Assembly (NCBI RefSeq): GCF_002849605.1
Contig: NZ_NPIB01000012.1
Span: 1 to 64,000 of the forward strand
From: Photobacterium carnosum
Lineage (GTDB): Bacteria > Pseudomonadota > Gammaproteobacteria > Enterobacterales > Vibrionaceae
Reading direction: 5' to 3'
DNA length: 64,000 nt
Each line of letters begins with the position of its first letter. The first letter of the stretch is position 1. The notes beneath the pieces were generated by a model, which was not told the DNA's origin, ran no database searches, and worked only from the letters and a program-made list of their open reading frames with translations. Shown piece after piece: positions 56,567 to 64,000 of the stretch. The translations under genes were made by a program, and so were the position numbers.

Positions 56567-57087
56567 TTAATTCGTTCTATTCTTAAATAGGTTGCAAAGT
56601 TGGTTAGCAATTAAGCGAGGGTGTACTTTATCATAAATAAGAAAAAAAAAAGGAGATATTAAATAATAGAGCAGTGATAATTAAACGGTTTTAAATAAGA
56701 TAGTTGTTGAATTAATGATTAATTTAATCATGGATAACAATAGCTTATTAATATGAACATCATTTAATTAAGTGCAGCATGTTTGATTAATATGAAGCTA
56801 AAAAAAGCTGTGTAATTAAGCGAGAAGTGGTTATAACTATTTGTTTTTAATTGATATTTATATCTTACAATCTGAATTTTAAATATTTAGAATATATTTA
56901 AAATAATAATGTAGAGGGTGAGTTAAGAGTGATTCAGCGAGAGAGAATATCAACCAAAACAAATAAACATGAATATAAGATGAAGAAAAATAAATAATAA
57001 CTATTTATATTGTCTAATATAAAGGACAGTATCGATACTATTCATCATATTGCGCTACTTTATTAGTTACATATTATAAATTTCACT
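56567..57087. other. intergenic region, AT-rich
   Basis: About 520 bp without credible gene. Carries the promoter of the 55928-56566 gene. No repeat or RNA element recognised. Confidence 0.35.
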
Positions 57088-57273
57088 TCAACTACTATCA
57101 CCACCGCCATTTAGATCACCGATATGATCACTATGACCATGACCTAATGAAAGGACTGCTAAGTCATCACCAGATTGACATTTTGTTGAGCCCAAATGGC
57201 TTTGGTTATGATGGTACCCATTTGGTATTAAATGACATCGAACAAAATAGGAAAAGAGAAGCCATATTCTTGA
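57088..57273 (-). pseudogene. 61-codon open stretch, probable remnant of a secreted protein gene
   Basis: Minus-strand frame open from 57273 to a TGA at 57090-57088 with no internal ATG. The translation is coding-like, ending STKCQSGDDLAVLSLGHGHS, then DHIGDLNGGGDSS. An ATG in the neighbouring frame (about 57265) reads MASLFLFCSMSF, which could be the original start before a frameshift. Treat as a decayed gene of unknown family. Confidence 0.35.
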
Positions 57274-57388
57274 TTATAAGTAGTAACGTTCACTTCCCTT
57301 ATTTTTAATTGTAGATATGAAAAATAAGGGAAGGAAGGGTAAATAATCAATCAGTACTTAGTGATACCAGATTTACTATTAAATAGAA

Positions 57389-58021
57389 TTACTTATTAAT
57401 ACTTGCTTTGAAGTGTTGCTGTGTCGTTGTATCTGCCTTGTTATACCAATAATTCAACATTTTAGTGACATAAGCTTGATCAATCTTCTCTTCTTTTTTG
57501 GTTGAGCTTACTGGTAGTTGTACGGGTTGTATTTCATTAGCCATAACGATTGAAGGTAGTGCTGCAGGTGCTTCACTTAAATTATATTGTGTGATTTCTT
57601 GTTGGAAATTACGTCCAATTTGAATACCATTTTTAATTAATAAACCATCTTTAAATGGTATTTCACTACCATCAGCAGATAACAAAGACATCATTGGATG
57701 GTTGTTGAATTTCTGCGCTTGATATGCACTTGAAATATTAGGCAGTTGTAATGTATATGCAATATCACTGCCTGAAAAAGTCATTATTACAACTTCAGAG
57801 CGAAATAAGTGAGTGTCGCCATTTTCACGGTAATTTTTATTATAACGAAAAGCGATTTGGTTGTTACCGTTATTCAATATTTGAGGTGCATTACCTTCAG
57901 CATTTACGCCATTGACGAGAACCAGTTCAGCAGATTGGGGTAGGTTAAGTGTTACATCGGCAAATGATGAGAAGCTGATGCTACACGCCGCTAAAGAGAG
58001 TAGGGCTGTACGTAGTTTCAT
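57389..58021 (-). CDS. yccT: YccT family protein (UPF0319/DUF2057)
   Basis: Secreted protein of 210 residues from the ATG at 58021, which has an AAAGGA site; a start at 58066 would put 15 residues before the signal peptide. The signal peptide (KLRTALLSLAACSISFSSFA) ends near residue 21. The mature part opens DVTLNLPQSAELVLVNG, typical of UPF0319. Function is not established. Lies next to rlmI-tusE-yccA, as in enterobacteria. Confidence 0.88.
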   Translation of the reverse strand: MKLRTALLSLAACSISFSSFADVTLNLPQSAELVLVNGVNAEGNAPQILNNGNNQIAFRYNKNYRENGDTHLFRSEVVIMTFSGSDIAYTLQLPNISSAYQAQKFNNHPMMSLLSADGSEIPFKDGLLIKNGIQIGRNFQQEITQYNLSEAPAALPSIVMANEIQPVQLPVSSTKKEEKIDQAYVTKMLNYWYNKADTTTQQHFKASINK

Positions 58022-58146
58022 GTCGATTCCTTTGAGTGTGTAAGATGAATAATCTGTATTAGGCATAGTGGTACTATTGTATTCTGATAATTAAGATTTT
58101 GACAAATAACTATCGAATTTAATGATTAATCACTAGTTTGTTGGTA

Positions 58147-58172
58147 TAAAAAAACCCAGCGTCGGCTGGGTT
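58147..58172 (-). terminator. terminator of rlmI
   Basis: AAACCCAGC/GCTGGGTTT stem with four-base loop, followed on the minus strand by TTTT, 28 bp past the rlmI stop. Confidence 0.88.
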
Positions 58173-58199
58173 TGATATCTATCTATGCTAAATCGCGTA

Positions 58200-59390
58200 T
58201 TACTTTACGTAACAAGCGAAACCTTTAAGGTAGAAACCTTCAGGATAAGCACTGTCTAGTGGGTGATCGGCGGCTTGGCTGAAACGCTCGATAAATTGTA
58301 CTTCGCGATGTGCATCAAGTGCAGCATCAGCAATGATTTTTTGGAATAAACCGTTATCCATTAAACCAGAGCAAGAGTATGTTAATAACATGCCACCTGG
58401 TTTTAGGATTTGCATCGCTAACATATTGATGTCTTTGTAACCACGACAAGCACCTACTAACTGAGATTTAGACTCGGCAAATTTAGGTGGATCCATGATA
58501 ACAACATCAAATAGCTCGCCACGTTCACGGTATTCACGCAGTAATTTAAACACATCAGCGTTTACAAACTGTGCATTTTCAACCGGATAACCATTCATTT
58601 CTACGTTAAGTCGTGCGGTATCAAGTGCTGGTTGAGAAACATCAACGTTAATCACTTCACTTGCGCCGCCTTTTAGCGCGTATAAACCGAAGCCACCAGT
58701 GTAGCTGAAGCAGTTTAGAACACGCTTACCGTTAACATATTTAACCGATGCTTCGCGGCTATCACGTTGATCAAGGTAGAAACCTGTTTTGTGACCACCA
58801 ACGATATCAACGTTAATTTTAACGCCATTTTCTTCAATAGTGACAAACTTAGGTGGCTCTTCACCATGTAGAACGCCTGTGCGTTGTTTTAAGCCTTCTT
58901 TTTTACGAACAGATACATCAGAGCGTTCGTAAATATTACAGCTTGGGTAGCACTGTCGTAATGCTTCAAGAAGTACTTCTCGTTGTGCTTCAGCACCTGC
59001 ACTCAATAGTTGGCACACTAAGTAATCTTGGTAGCGATCGATAGTAATACCAGGAAGACCATCTGATTCAGCGGCAATTAAGCGGTAGCCTGTAAGACCA
59101 TCGCGAGCGGCTAATACATCACGTAGACTTTGTGCGGCATTAAGGCGGTTAACAAAGAAGTTAACGTCAATGGCTTCATTTTTGTTGAATGTCCATACGC
59201 GAACGCGAATCTGAGACTGTGGTGAATAAGCACCACGTGCTAGCCATTCGCCTTTGTTATCGTAAACATCAACGGTTTCGCCAAGTTCTGGTTTTCCTTC
59301 AACACGATCAATACCGCGAGAAAAAATCCAAGGGTGGCGACGGCGTAGTGATTTTTCACGGCCTTTTACCAAATAAACAGAAGCAGTCAT
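58200..59390 (-). CDS. rlmI: 23S rRNA (cytosine1962-C5)-methyltransferase
   Basis: SAM-dependent m5C methylation of 23S rRNA. 396 residues from ATG 59390, the same length as E. coli RlmI; an ATG at 59423 would add 11. An N-terminal PUA domain (about 1-75, [12 protein letters not shown]) is followed by a central EEHEE-type region. The Rossmann methyltransferase has [15 protein letters not shown] near 222 and [11 protein letters not shown] near 300, and a catalytic-loop Cys lies in TYSCSG near 352. Neighbours match the E. coli yccT-rlmI-tusE-yccA region. Confidence 0.94.
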   Translation of the reverse strand: MTASVYLVKGREKSLRRRHPWIFSRGIDRVEGKPELGETVDVYDNKGEWLARGAYSPQSQIRVRVWTFNKNEAIDVNFFVNRLNAAQSLRDVLAARDGLTGYRLIAAESDGLPGITIDRYQDYLVCQLLSAGAEAQREVLLEALRQCYPSCNIYERSDVSVRKKEGLKQRTGVLHGEEPPKFVTIEENGVKINVDIVGGHKTGFYLDQRDSREASVKYVNGKRVLNCFSYTGGFGLYALKGGASEVINVDVSQPALDTARLNVEMNGYPVENAQFVNADVFKLLREYRERGELFDVVIMDPPKFAESKSQLVGACRGYKDINMLAMQILKPGGMLLTYSCSGLMDNGLFQKIIADAALDAHREVQFIERFSQAADHPLDSAYPEGFYLKGFACYVK

Positions 59391-59684
59391 GACATGCCCA
59401 ATATGGAATTCGAGTGGGGGCATATTATGTTGTGCTGGCTACGTAAAATCAAATGAAAACGTCTAAGTTGGCATATAAAGCCATTATTGAGTGTTAAATA
59501 AACGACAGTACTTCACAAAAATATAAATAGATTTTGTGGGTGGATGATCAGCCTATCGTCATTATTTAACTAAAATAATGTAATGGGCAATATAAAAAAA
59601 AAGAGAGTGTTATGGCTCGGCGTTGTGTGAAAACGTGAGTAACGGGTCATGTGTTGTGTAGGGGAGTGATTTCATACTGCTCAT
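59391..59684. other. intergenic region rlmI-tusE
   Basis: About 295 bp. In E. coli acyP lies between these genes; no acylphosphatase ORF is present here. Carries the rlmI promoter region; nothing else seen. Confidence 0.4.
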
Positions 59685-59731
59685 AAAAAAACCAAACATA
59701 AAGCGAGTTATCGTCGTTATGTTTGGTTTTT
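59685..59731 (-). terminator. terminator of tusE
   Basis: AAAACCAAACATAA/TTATGTTTGGTTTT long stem with an inner GCGA/TCGT hairpin and T runs on both strands. Confidence 0.85.
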
Positions 59732-59742
59732 AGAATGATATT

Positions 59743-60072
59743 TTAAATACACTTCACTGGCTTAGGTAACCCAGCAAGTTTAGTTGCTTGCTTTGCTGGA
59801 CCTTTTGGAAATAAACGATATAGATAACGTGAACTGCCTTTTTCTTCACCGTATTGTTTTGCCATTGCTTTTACAAGCATTCTAACTGCGGGTGAAGTAT
59901 TAAATTCAAGGTAAAAGTCACGAACAAAGAGAATCACTTCCCAATGTGCCTCAGATAATTCAATCGATTCTTCTGCTGCAAGTGGCACAACTAAATCTTC
60001 TGACCAATCACTAACATTTTTAAGATAACCTTGGGCGTCAGTGTCGATTTGTACACCGTTAAATTCAAGCAT
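59743..60072 (-). CDS. tusE: TusE/DsrC-family sulfur carrier protein
   Basis: Sulfur relay protein passing persulfide from TusBCD to MnmA for 2-thiouridine in tRNA. 109 residues from ATG 60072 with an AGAGG site; an in-frame start at 60129 is rejected. The essential penultimate cysteine is present in the C-terminal PVKCI. The middle segment [27 protein letters not shown] is typical. Confidence 0.93.
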   Translation of the reverse strand: MLEFNGVQIDTDAQGYLKNVSDWSEDLVVPLAAEESIELSEAHWEVILFVRDFYLEFNTSPAVRMLVKAMAKQYGEEKGSSRYLYRLFPKGPAKQATKLAGLPKPVKCI

Positions 60073-60138
60073 AATAGACCTCTTTATTGCTAACGTTGCA
60101 AGAATAGTGATTCGCTTGTCTACCTGCAAGTAAAAAAC

Positions 60139-60166
60139 GAAAAGCCTGCATCAGGCAGGCTTTTTA
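60139..60166 (-). terminator. terminator between yccA and tusE
   Basis: AAGCCTGC/GCAGGCTT stem flanked by A and T runs, about 40 bp past the yccA stop. Confidence 0.88.
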
Positions 60167-60206
60167 GTTTGTATTACTAAACGTAAGGCTAATATATCGC
60201 GGTTGT

Positions 60207-60875
60207 TTAGTTGTCGCTGCTATTCACTACACCTAGAATCTGAAGCAAGCTTAAGAATAGGTTGTAGATAGAAACATACAAAGTAACCGTTGCTGAAATG
60301 TAGTTTGTTTCACCACCACGAATGATTGACTGAGTCGTCAATAAGATCGCTGCTGATGAGAACAAGACAAACATACCGCTGATTGCTAACGATAGCATTG
60401 GCATTTTTAAGAAGATATTCGCAACTACTGCGACAATAATCGCAATAAAGCCAGCCATTAGCATGCCGTTAAGGAATGATAAGTCGCGTTTGGTTGTTAA
60501 TGCGTAAGCAGAACAAGCAAAGAATGTTAGTGCTGTACCGCCAAGTGCTGTCATAACAACATGGCCCATGCCCGCACCGACATACATATTTAAAATCGGA
60601 CCAAGGGTGTAACCCATAAAGCCTGTTAATGCGAACACAAATATAAGGCCTAAGCTACTGTCACGGTTACGCTCAGTAAGGAAAATTAGACCATAGAAGC
60701 CAACAAGTAGAAAGATCCAGTGTACAGGTGGAACATTCATAACCATTGCAACGCCAGCAACGCCAGCAGAGAACAATAACGTTAGCGATAGTAAGAAATA
60801 AGTATTACGTAAAACCTTATTGGTTGACAGCACGCCTTCGTAACCATTGTCACGATTGACCATACGTTCGTTCAT
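60207..60875 (-). CDS. yccA: Bax inhibitor-1 family membrane protein YccA
   Basis: Seven-helix inner-membrane protein that modulates FtsH protease in E. coli. 222 residues from ATG 60875, which has an AAGGGGAA site; a start at 60947 would add 24 residues. The N-terminus MNERMVNRDNGYEGVLSTNKVLRNTY and the BI-1 helices follow the family. Adjacent to tusE as in enterobacteria. Confidence 0.92.
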   Translation of the reverse strand: MNERMVNRDNGYEGVLSTNKVLRNTYFLLSLTLLFSAGVAGVAMVMNVPPVHWIFLLVGFYGLIFLTERNRDSSLGLIFVFALTGFMGYTLGPILNMYVGAGMGHVVMTALGGTALTFFACSAYALTTKRDLSFLNGMLMAGFIAIIVAVVANIFLKMPMLSLAISGMFVLFSSAAILLTTQSIIRGGETNYISATVTLYVSIYNLFLSLLQILGVVNSSDN

Positions 60876-61102
60876 AAGTGTTCCCCTTAGGGTAGTTATG
60901 TTAATTCTAATAAAGCTATATATGAGGCTAAACAATACGAATTGCAAGCGTAAACTTAAGCTTTAGATTTATTTGTTTGCTATCAAGCATATTATAAGTA
61001 TTTGAAGATTAAAATACTTCGCTCTCTAATCTTCATTTATCGTTAAGTTGTAACTAAGTGTTACATCGATAAGGCTTCCTTTAAGGGTGGCAGTTTCAGC
61101 CA

Positions 61103-61876
61103 TTAGTGCAATATTTGCTGTAAAAAAAGCTGCGTTCGATCAGATTTAGGGTGATCAAAAAAATCATGAGGGTTATTTTCTTCAATGATTTCTCCTTGAT
61201 CCATGAATATTACCCTATCTGCCACTTGGCGCGCAAACCCCATCTCATGCGTTACGCACAACATTGTCATACCCTCATTAGCAAGCTCAACCATCACATC
61301 TAATACTTCACGTACCATTTCAGGATCGAGTGCTGACGTCGGTTCATCAAACAACATCACTTGCGGATTCATGCACAGTGAACGTGCAATGGCGACACGT
61401 TGTTGCTGTCCACCAGAAAGTTGGCCTGGGTATTTATGGGCTTGATCTGGAATTTTAACCCGTTCTAAATATTGCATAGCAAGCGCGTTAGCTTCTTTCT
61501 TTGGCATTTTCTTAACCCAAATGGGCGCTAAAGTGCAGTTTTCTAATACTGTTAGATGAGGAAAAAGATTAAAATGCTGAAAACACATGCCGACTTCTTT
61601 GCGAATTAGCTCAATATTTTTCAAATCTCCGGTAATGTCTTGCCCTGCGACAGAGATTTGCCCTTGTTGGTGCTCTTCTAAATAATTAATACAGCGGATC
61701 ATGGTTGATTTACCTGATCCTGATGGTCCACAGATAACGATCTTTTCACCTTTACGCACTTGTAGGTTAATGTCTTTAAGAACGTGAAATTGACCGTACC
61801 ATTTGTTTACATTAACTAGTTCTATAACCCATTGAGTATTGTTAGGATTAATGGTGGCATCGTTAGTGTTTTTCAT
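61103..61876 (-). CDS. aapP: amino-acid ABC transporter ATP-binding protein
   Basis: ATPase of a polar amino-acid importer, 257 residues. Walker [10 protein letters not shown] (about 52-60), Q-loop with [13 protein letters not shown] (98-110), signature [15 protein letters not shown] (about 155-169) and Walker [13 protein letters not shown]. Closest in feel to AapP/GlnQ. It is 13 bp after the permease gene and is the last gene of the operon. Substrate probably general L-amino acids or Glu/Gln. Confidence 0.92.
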   Translation of the reverse strand: MKNTNDATINPNNTQWVIELVNVNKWYGQFHVLKDINLQVRKGEKIVICGPSGSGKSTMIRCINYLEEHQQGQISVAGQDITGDLKNIELIRKEVGMCFQHFNLFPHLTVLENCTLAPIWVKKMPKKEANALAMQYLERVKIPDQAHKYPGQLSGGQQQRVAIARSLCMNPQVMLFDEPTSALDPEMVREVLDVMVELANEGMTMLCVTHEMGFARQVADRVIFMDQGEIIEENNPHDFFDHPKSDRTQLFLQQILH

Positions 61877-61889
61877 TATGCAATCCTTG

Positions 61890-62987
61890 CTAATGTTGAT
61901 GGCCAGTATGTAGTTTGTTTTCTAGGTAGATACTGTATCTCGACATACTAAAACAAAAAATCCAGAAAACAAAAGCGACAAAAACGTAGCTTTCAGTGGC
62001 AAAACCTAACCATTCTGGATCACTGTTGGCGGCTTGCCCAATGCCTAATACATCAAACATACCAATAATAAGTACTAAGCTGGTGTCTTTAAATAAGCCA
62101 ATAAAGGTATTTACAATCGACGGAATGGTGATTTTCAATGCTTGGGGTAAGACGATAAGATAGGTTTTCCGCCAGTAACTTAACCCTAAAGCATCTGCCG
62201 CTTCATATTGGCCTTTGGGTATTGCTTGTAACCCACCACGAATAACTTCCGCCATATAAGCTGCACTAAATAGTACCACCCCAATTAAGGCTCGGATCAG
62301 TTTGTTGGTTTCTAATTCAGAACTTAAAAATAATGGCAGCATAACGGATGCCATAAATAAGACGGTAATTAATGGTACACCCCGCCAGATCTCAATATAG
62401 ACGGTACAAATACTTCGAATGATCGGCATTTCTGAACGCCGCCCCAGCGCTAATACAATGCCTATCGGTAGCGATACCACAATACCGATAATGGCAATGA
62501 TCAAGGTAATAAGTAAACCACCCCATAAGTGCGTTTCTACAGTAGGTAAGCCTGCAATACCGCCATATAAAAGAAAGCCTGCTATAAATGGATAAATATT
62601 AACAAAAAATAACCAAATCCAACCTCGATGAGGGGTTTTTTCGTAAGCCAGTAAAGTAATAAAAATGGCTAATGTGGCATAAAACAGTTTAGGTCGCCAT
62701 AATTCAGCACTGGGGTAGAAGCCAAACATGAATTGATCAAACCGTACTTTAATAAAGGTCCAACATGCGCCGGTGAGTGTACAAGCATCACGAGAGTCGC
62801 CTTGCCAATTGGCATTAATCAATGCCCAATCAATGATCCCCCATAAACCGATAATGGCAAAATAGCCTAAAAGTAAAGTGATAATCGTATTGAGGACAGA
62901 AGAAAATAGATGTTGGCGTAACCATCTAAAAATACCCACTGTGTTTGCTGGTGGGGGTAAATCAGGAAGAAATTGATGCTTACTCAT
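61890..62987 (-). CDS. aapM: amino-acid ABC transporter permease, AapM type
   Basis: Inner-membrane permease of 365 residues, long for the His/Glu family. It has extra N-terminal helices and a large periplasmic part (about 30-140) before the BPD_transp_1 core (about 165-350). The EAA loop reads [23 protein letters not shown] near 282. This long form is typical of AapM. Starts two bases after the aapQ stop. Confidence 0.9.
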   Translation of the reverse strand: MSKHQFLPDLPPPANTVGIFRWLRQHLFSSVLNTIITLLLGYFAIIGLWGIIDWALINANWQGDSRDACTLTGACWTFIKVRFDQFMFGFYPSAELWRPKLFYATLAIFITLLAYEKTPHRGWIWLFFVNIYPFIAGFLLYGGIAGLPTVETHLWGGLLITLIIAIIGIVVSLPIGIVLALGRRSEMPIIRSICTVYIEIWRGVPLITVLFMASVMLPLFLSSELETNKLIRALIGVVLFSAAYMAEVIRGGLQAIPKGQYEAADALGLSYWRKTYLIVLPQALKITIPSIVNTFIGLFKDTSLVLIIGMFDVLGIGQAANSDPEWLGFATESYVFVAFVFWIFCFSMSRYSIYLENKLHTGHQH

Positions 62988-62989
62988 GC

Positions 62990-64000
62990 TTACCTCTCAA
63001 CCAGAGCCATTTTTTTGTTATAGATATTCATCAGCAGTGATGTAATTAAACTTAGACTTAAATAAACCGCCATTGTCATCGCGATGATTTCAATCGCTTG
63101 TCCTGTTTGATTGAGGGTTGTACCTGCAAAAACAGAGACCAGATCAGGATAACCAATCGCCATTGCCAGCGAGGAATTTTTAGTGAGGTTTAAATATTGA
63201 CTGGTAAGGGGCGGAATAATAACCCGCATCGCTTGTGGAATTACAATTAAACGGAGAGTTTTATTACGGGTTAAGCCTAATGCTTCAGCCGCTTCTGTTT
63301 GACCATGACTGACGGCATTAATGCCTGAGCGAACAATTTCTGCAATAAAAGCCGCAGTATAAATACTCAGTGCAAGTAACAAGGCCGCAAGTTCAGGTAA
63401 TACCGTAATACCACCACTGAAATTAAATCCTTTGAGAACGGGATAATCAATACTGATTGGTTTACCACTAATAAAGAAAGCTAATAGTGGCAGTAAGGTA
63501 ATGACGGCAACACTAACGAGAAGTACCGGAGATTGTTTACCCGTGTTTTGTTGTTTTCTCTTGGCGTAATACTGATAACTCATTGCTATGATTAGAGCGA
63601 TAAGCAGTGAGATAAATATAAAGCTAGAACCTTGTTCAAAAATAGGACTAGGTATGGATAAGCCGCGTATATTAAGAAAAATACTCTCGCCAAATTGTAG
63701 GCTTTGTTTTGGTGAGGGCAGAACCTGTAATACCGCAAAGTACCAAAAAAATATTTGTAGTAATAATGGAATATTTCGAAATATCTCAATATAAAGCGCA
63801 GCAAAGCGACTGACTAACCAATTAGGGGATAAGCGGGCAATCCCAATAATAAACCCTAAAGCGGTAGCAAGAATAACACCGAGTATGGCAATGAGTGCCG
63901 TGTTGAGTAAACCAACAAAAAAGGTTCGGCCATAACTGAAGGTTTCATCATAATCGATAAGCGTTAAACCGATACCAAACCCTGCTTCTTGACTCAGAAA
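62990..64000 (-). CDS. aapQ: amino-acid ABC transporter permease, AapQ type, partial
   Basis: The frame is open from the right edge of the window through 62990, so the gene is larger than the ATG at 63583 suggests and its start lies outside. The 336 visible codons show an upstream core segment (SYGRTFFVGLLNTALIA, then YIEIFRNIPLLLQIFFWYFA) and a second half with the EAA loop EAAEALGLTRNKTLRLIVIPQAM near 63277-63209. The split core with an insert is the AapQ layout. The binding protein gene aapJ would be expected just beyond the window. Confidence 0.9.
   Translation of the reverse strand, partial: FLSQEAGFGIGLTLIDYDETFSYGRTFFVGLLNTALIAILGVILATALGFIIGIARLSPNWLVSRFAALYIEIFRNIPLLLQIFFWYFAVLQVLPSPKQSLQFGESIFLNIRGLSIPSPIFEQGSSFIFISLLIALIIAMSYQYYAKRKQQNTGKQSPVLLVSVAVITLLPLLAFFISGKPISIDYPVLKGFNFSGGITVLPELAALLLALSIYTAAFIAEIVRSGINAVSHGQTEAAEALGLTRNKTLRLIVIPQAMRVIIPPLTSQYLNLTKNSSLAMAIGYPDLVSVFAGTTLNQTGQAIEIIAMTMAVYLSLSLITSLLMNIYNKKMALVER

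Noticed and set aside
63592..63804. 70-codon minus ORF and an opposite ORF at 63588-63794
   Set aside because: They are shadows of aapQ, whose own frame is open from 62990 to the window edge.
1..64000. CRISPR array, insertion sequence, prophage or toxin-antitoxin module
   Set aside because: No spaced direct repeats, transposase, phage structural gene or recognisable toxin-antitoxin pair was seen.

Overview
The window reads as chromosome of a marine gammaproteobacterium of the Vibrionaceae, most likely Photobacterium. This is inferred from the AT-rich base composition, the uvrY-uvrC-pgsA block, UPF0319/YccT, the catabolic acetolactate genes, and a tandemly amplified tRNA array of the kind common in this family. 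No transposase, integrase, CRISPR array or prophage was found. Two short decayed coding stretches and one broken transporter gene are present.

Layout. 1-3.5 kb (minus strand): formaldehyde detoxification (start of frmA, two gfa paralogues) behind a type II NADH dehydrogenase, with a 14-copy heptanucleotide array between ndh and gfa copy 2. 4-10.5 kb (minus): a LysR regulator, an NRAMP-like transporter without the metal motifs, acetolactate synthase and decarboxylase (acetoin pathway) and a NupC nucleoside transporter. 10.9-13.4 kb: a 30-codon ORF, an MltF-like lytic transglycosylase and yehS. 13.5-21 kb (minus): a copper/silver efflux operon (secreted Cys/His/Met-rich protein, CusC, CusB with two CusF-like domains, CusA, CopI-like cupredoxin). 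21.3-29.2 kb: an Lgt of unusual type, a TRAP (TAXI) system whose permease gene is broken by a deletion, and an ECF vitamin transporter. 29.9-33.1 kb: uvrY-uvrC-pgsA. 33.2-38 kb (minus): nirBDC-cobA for nitrite reduction, with a textbook FNR plus NarL/NarP promoter.

38.5-39.8 kb: a tRNA array built from three tandem ~374-bp Cys-Gly-Leu(UAA) units followed by Cys and Leu(CAA). The third Cys copy is a pseudogene changed almost entirely by GC-to-AT transitions. 40.3-41.3 kb: a lipoprotein and coiled-coil protein pair of unknown role. 41.4-49.7 kb: two arsenic resistance regulons with different operators. One is ArsR-Acr3 for arsenite. The other is an arsenate reductase fused to an ArsR repressor, GAPDH and ArsJ for arsenate as an organoarsenical. 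Unrelated genes (a hypothetical, a SPOUT methyltransferase, an EamA transporter, a 2OG oxygenase) lie between them. 49.9-57 kb: a GAF-PAS-GGDEF-EAL c-di-GMP protein, a HAD phosphatase, alanine dehydrogenase, an isochorismatase-like hydrolase and an L,D-transpeptidase-fold protein. 57.4-60.9 kb (minus): the yccT-rlmI-tusE-yccA group. 61.1-64 kb (minus): a polar amino-acid ABC transporter, AapPMQ type, leaving the window inside aapQ.

The most unusual signals are the ArsC-ArsR fusion that keeps all reductase cysteines but lacks the usual As(III)-sensing cysteines, together with a matching operator in front of both its own gene and gapdh-arsJ. Also notable are the NRAMP-like protein beside the acetoin genes, the tandem CusF domains in CusB, the heptamer array and the decayed tRNA-Cys.
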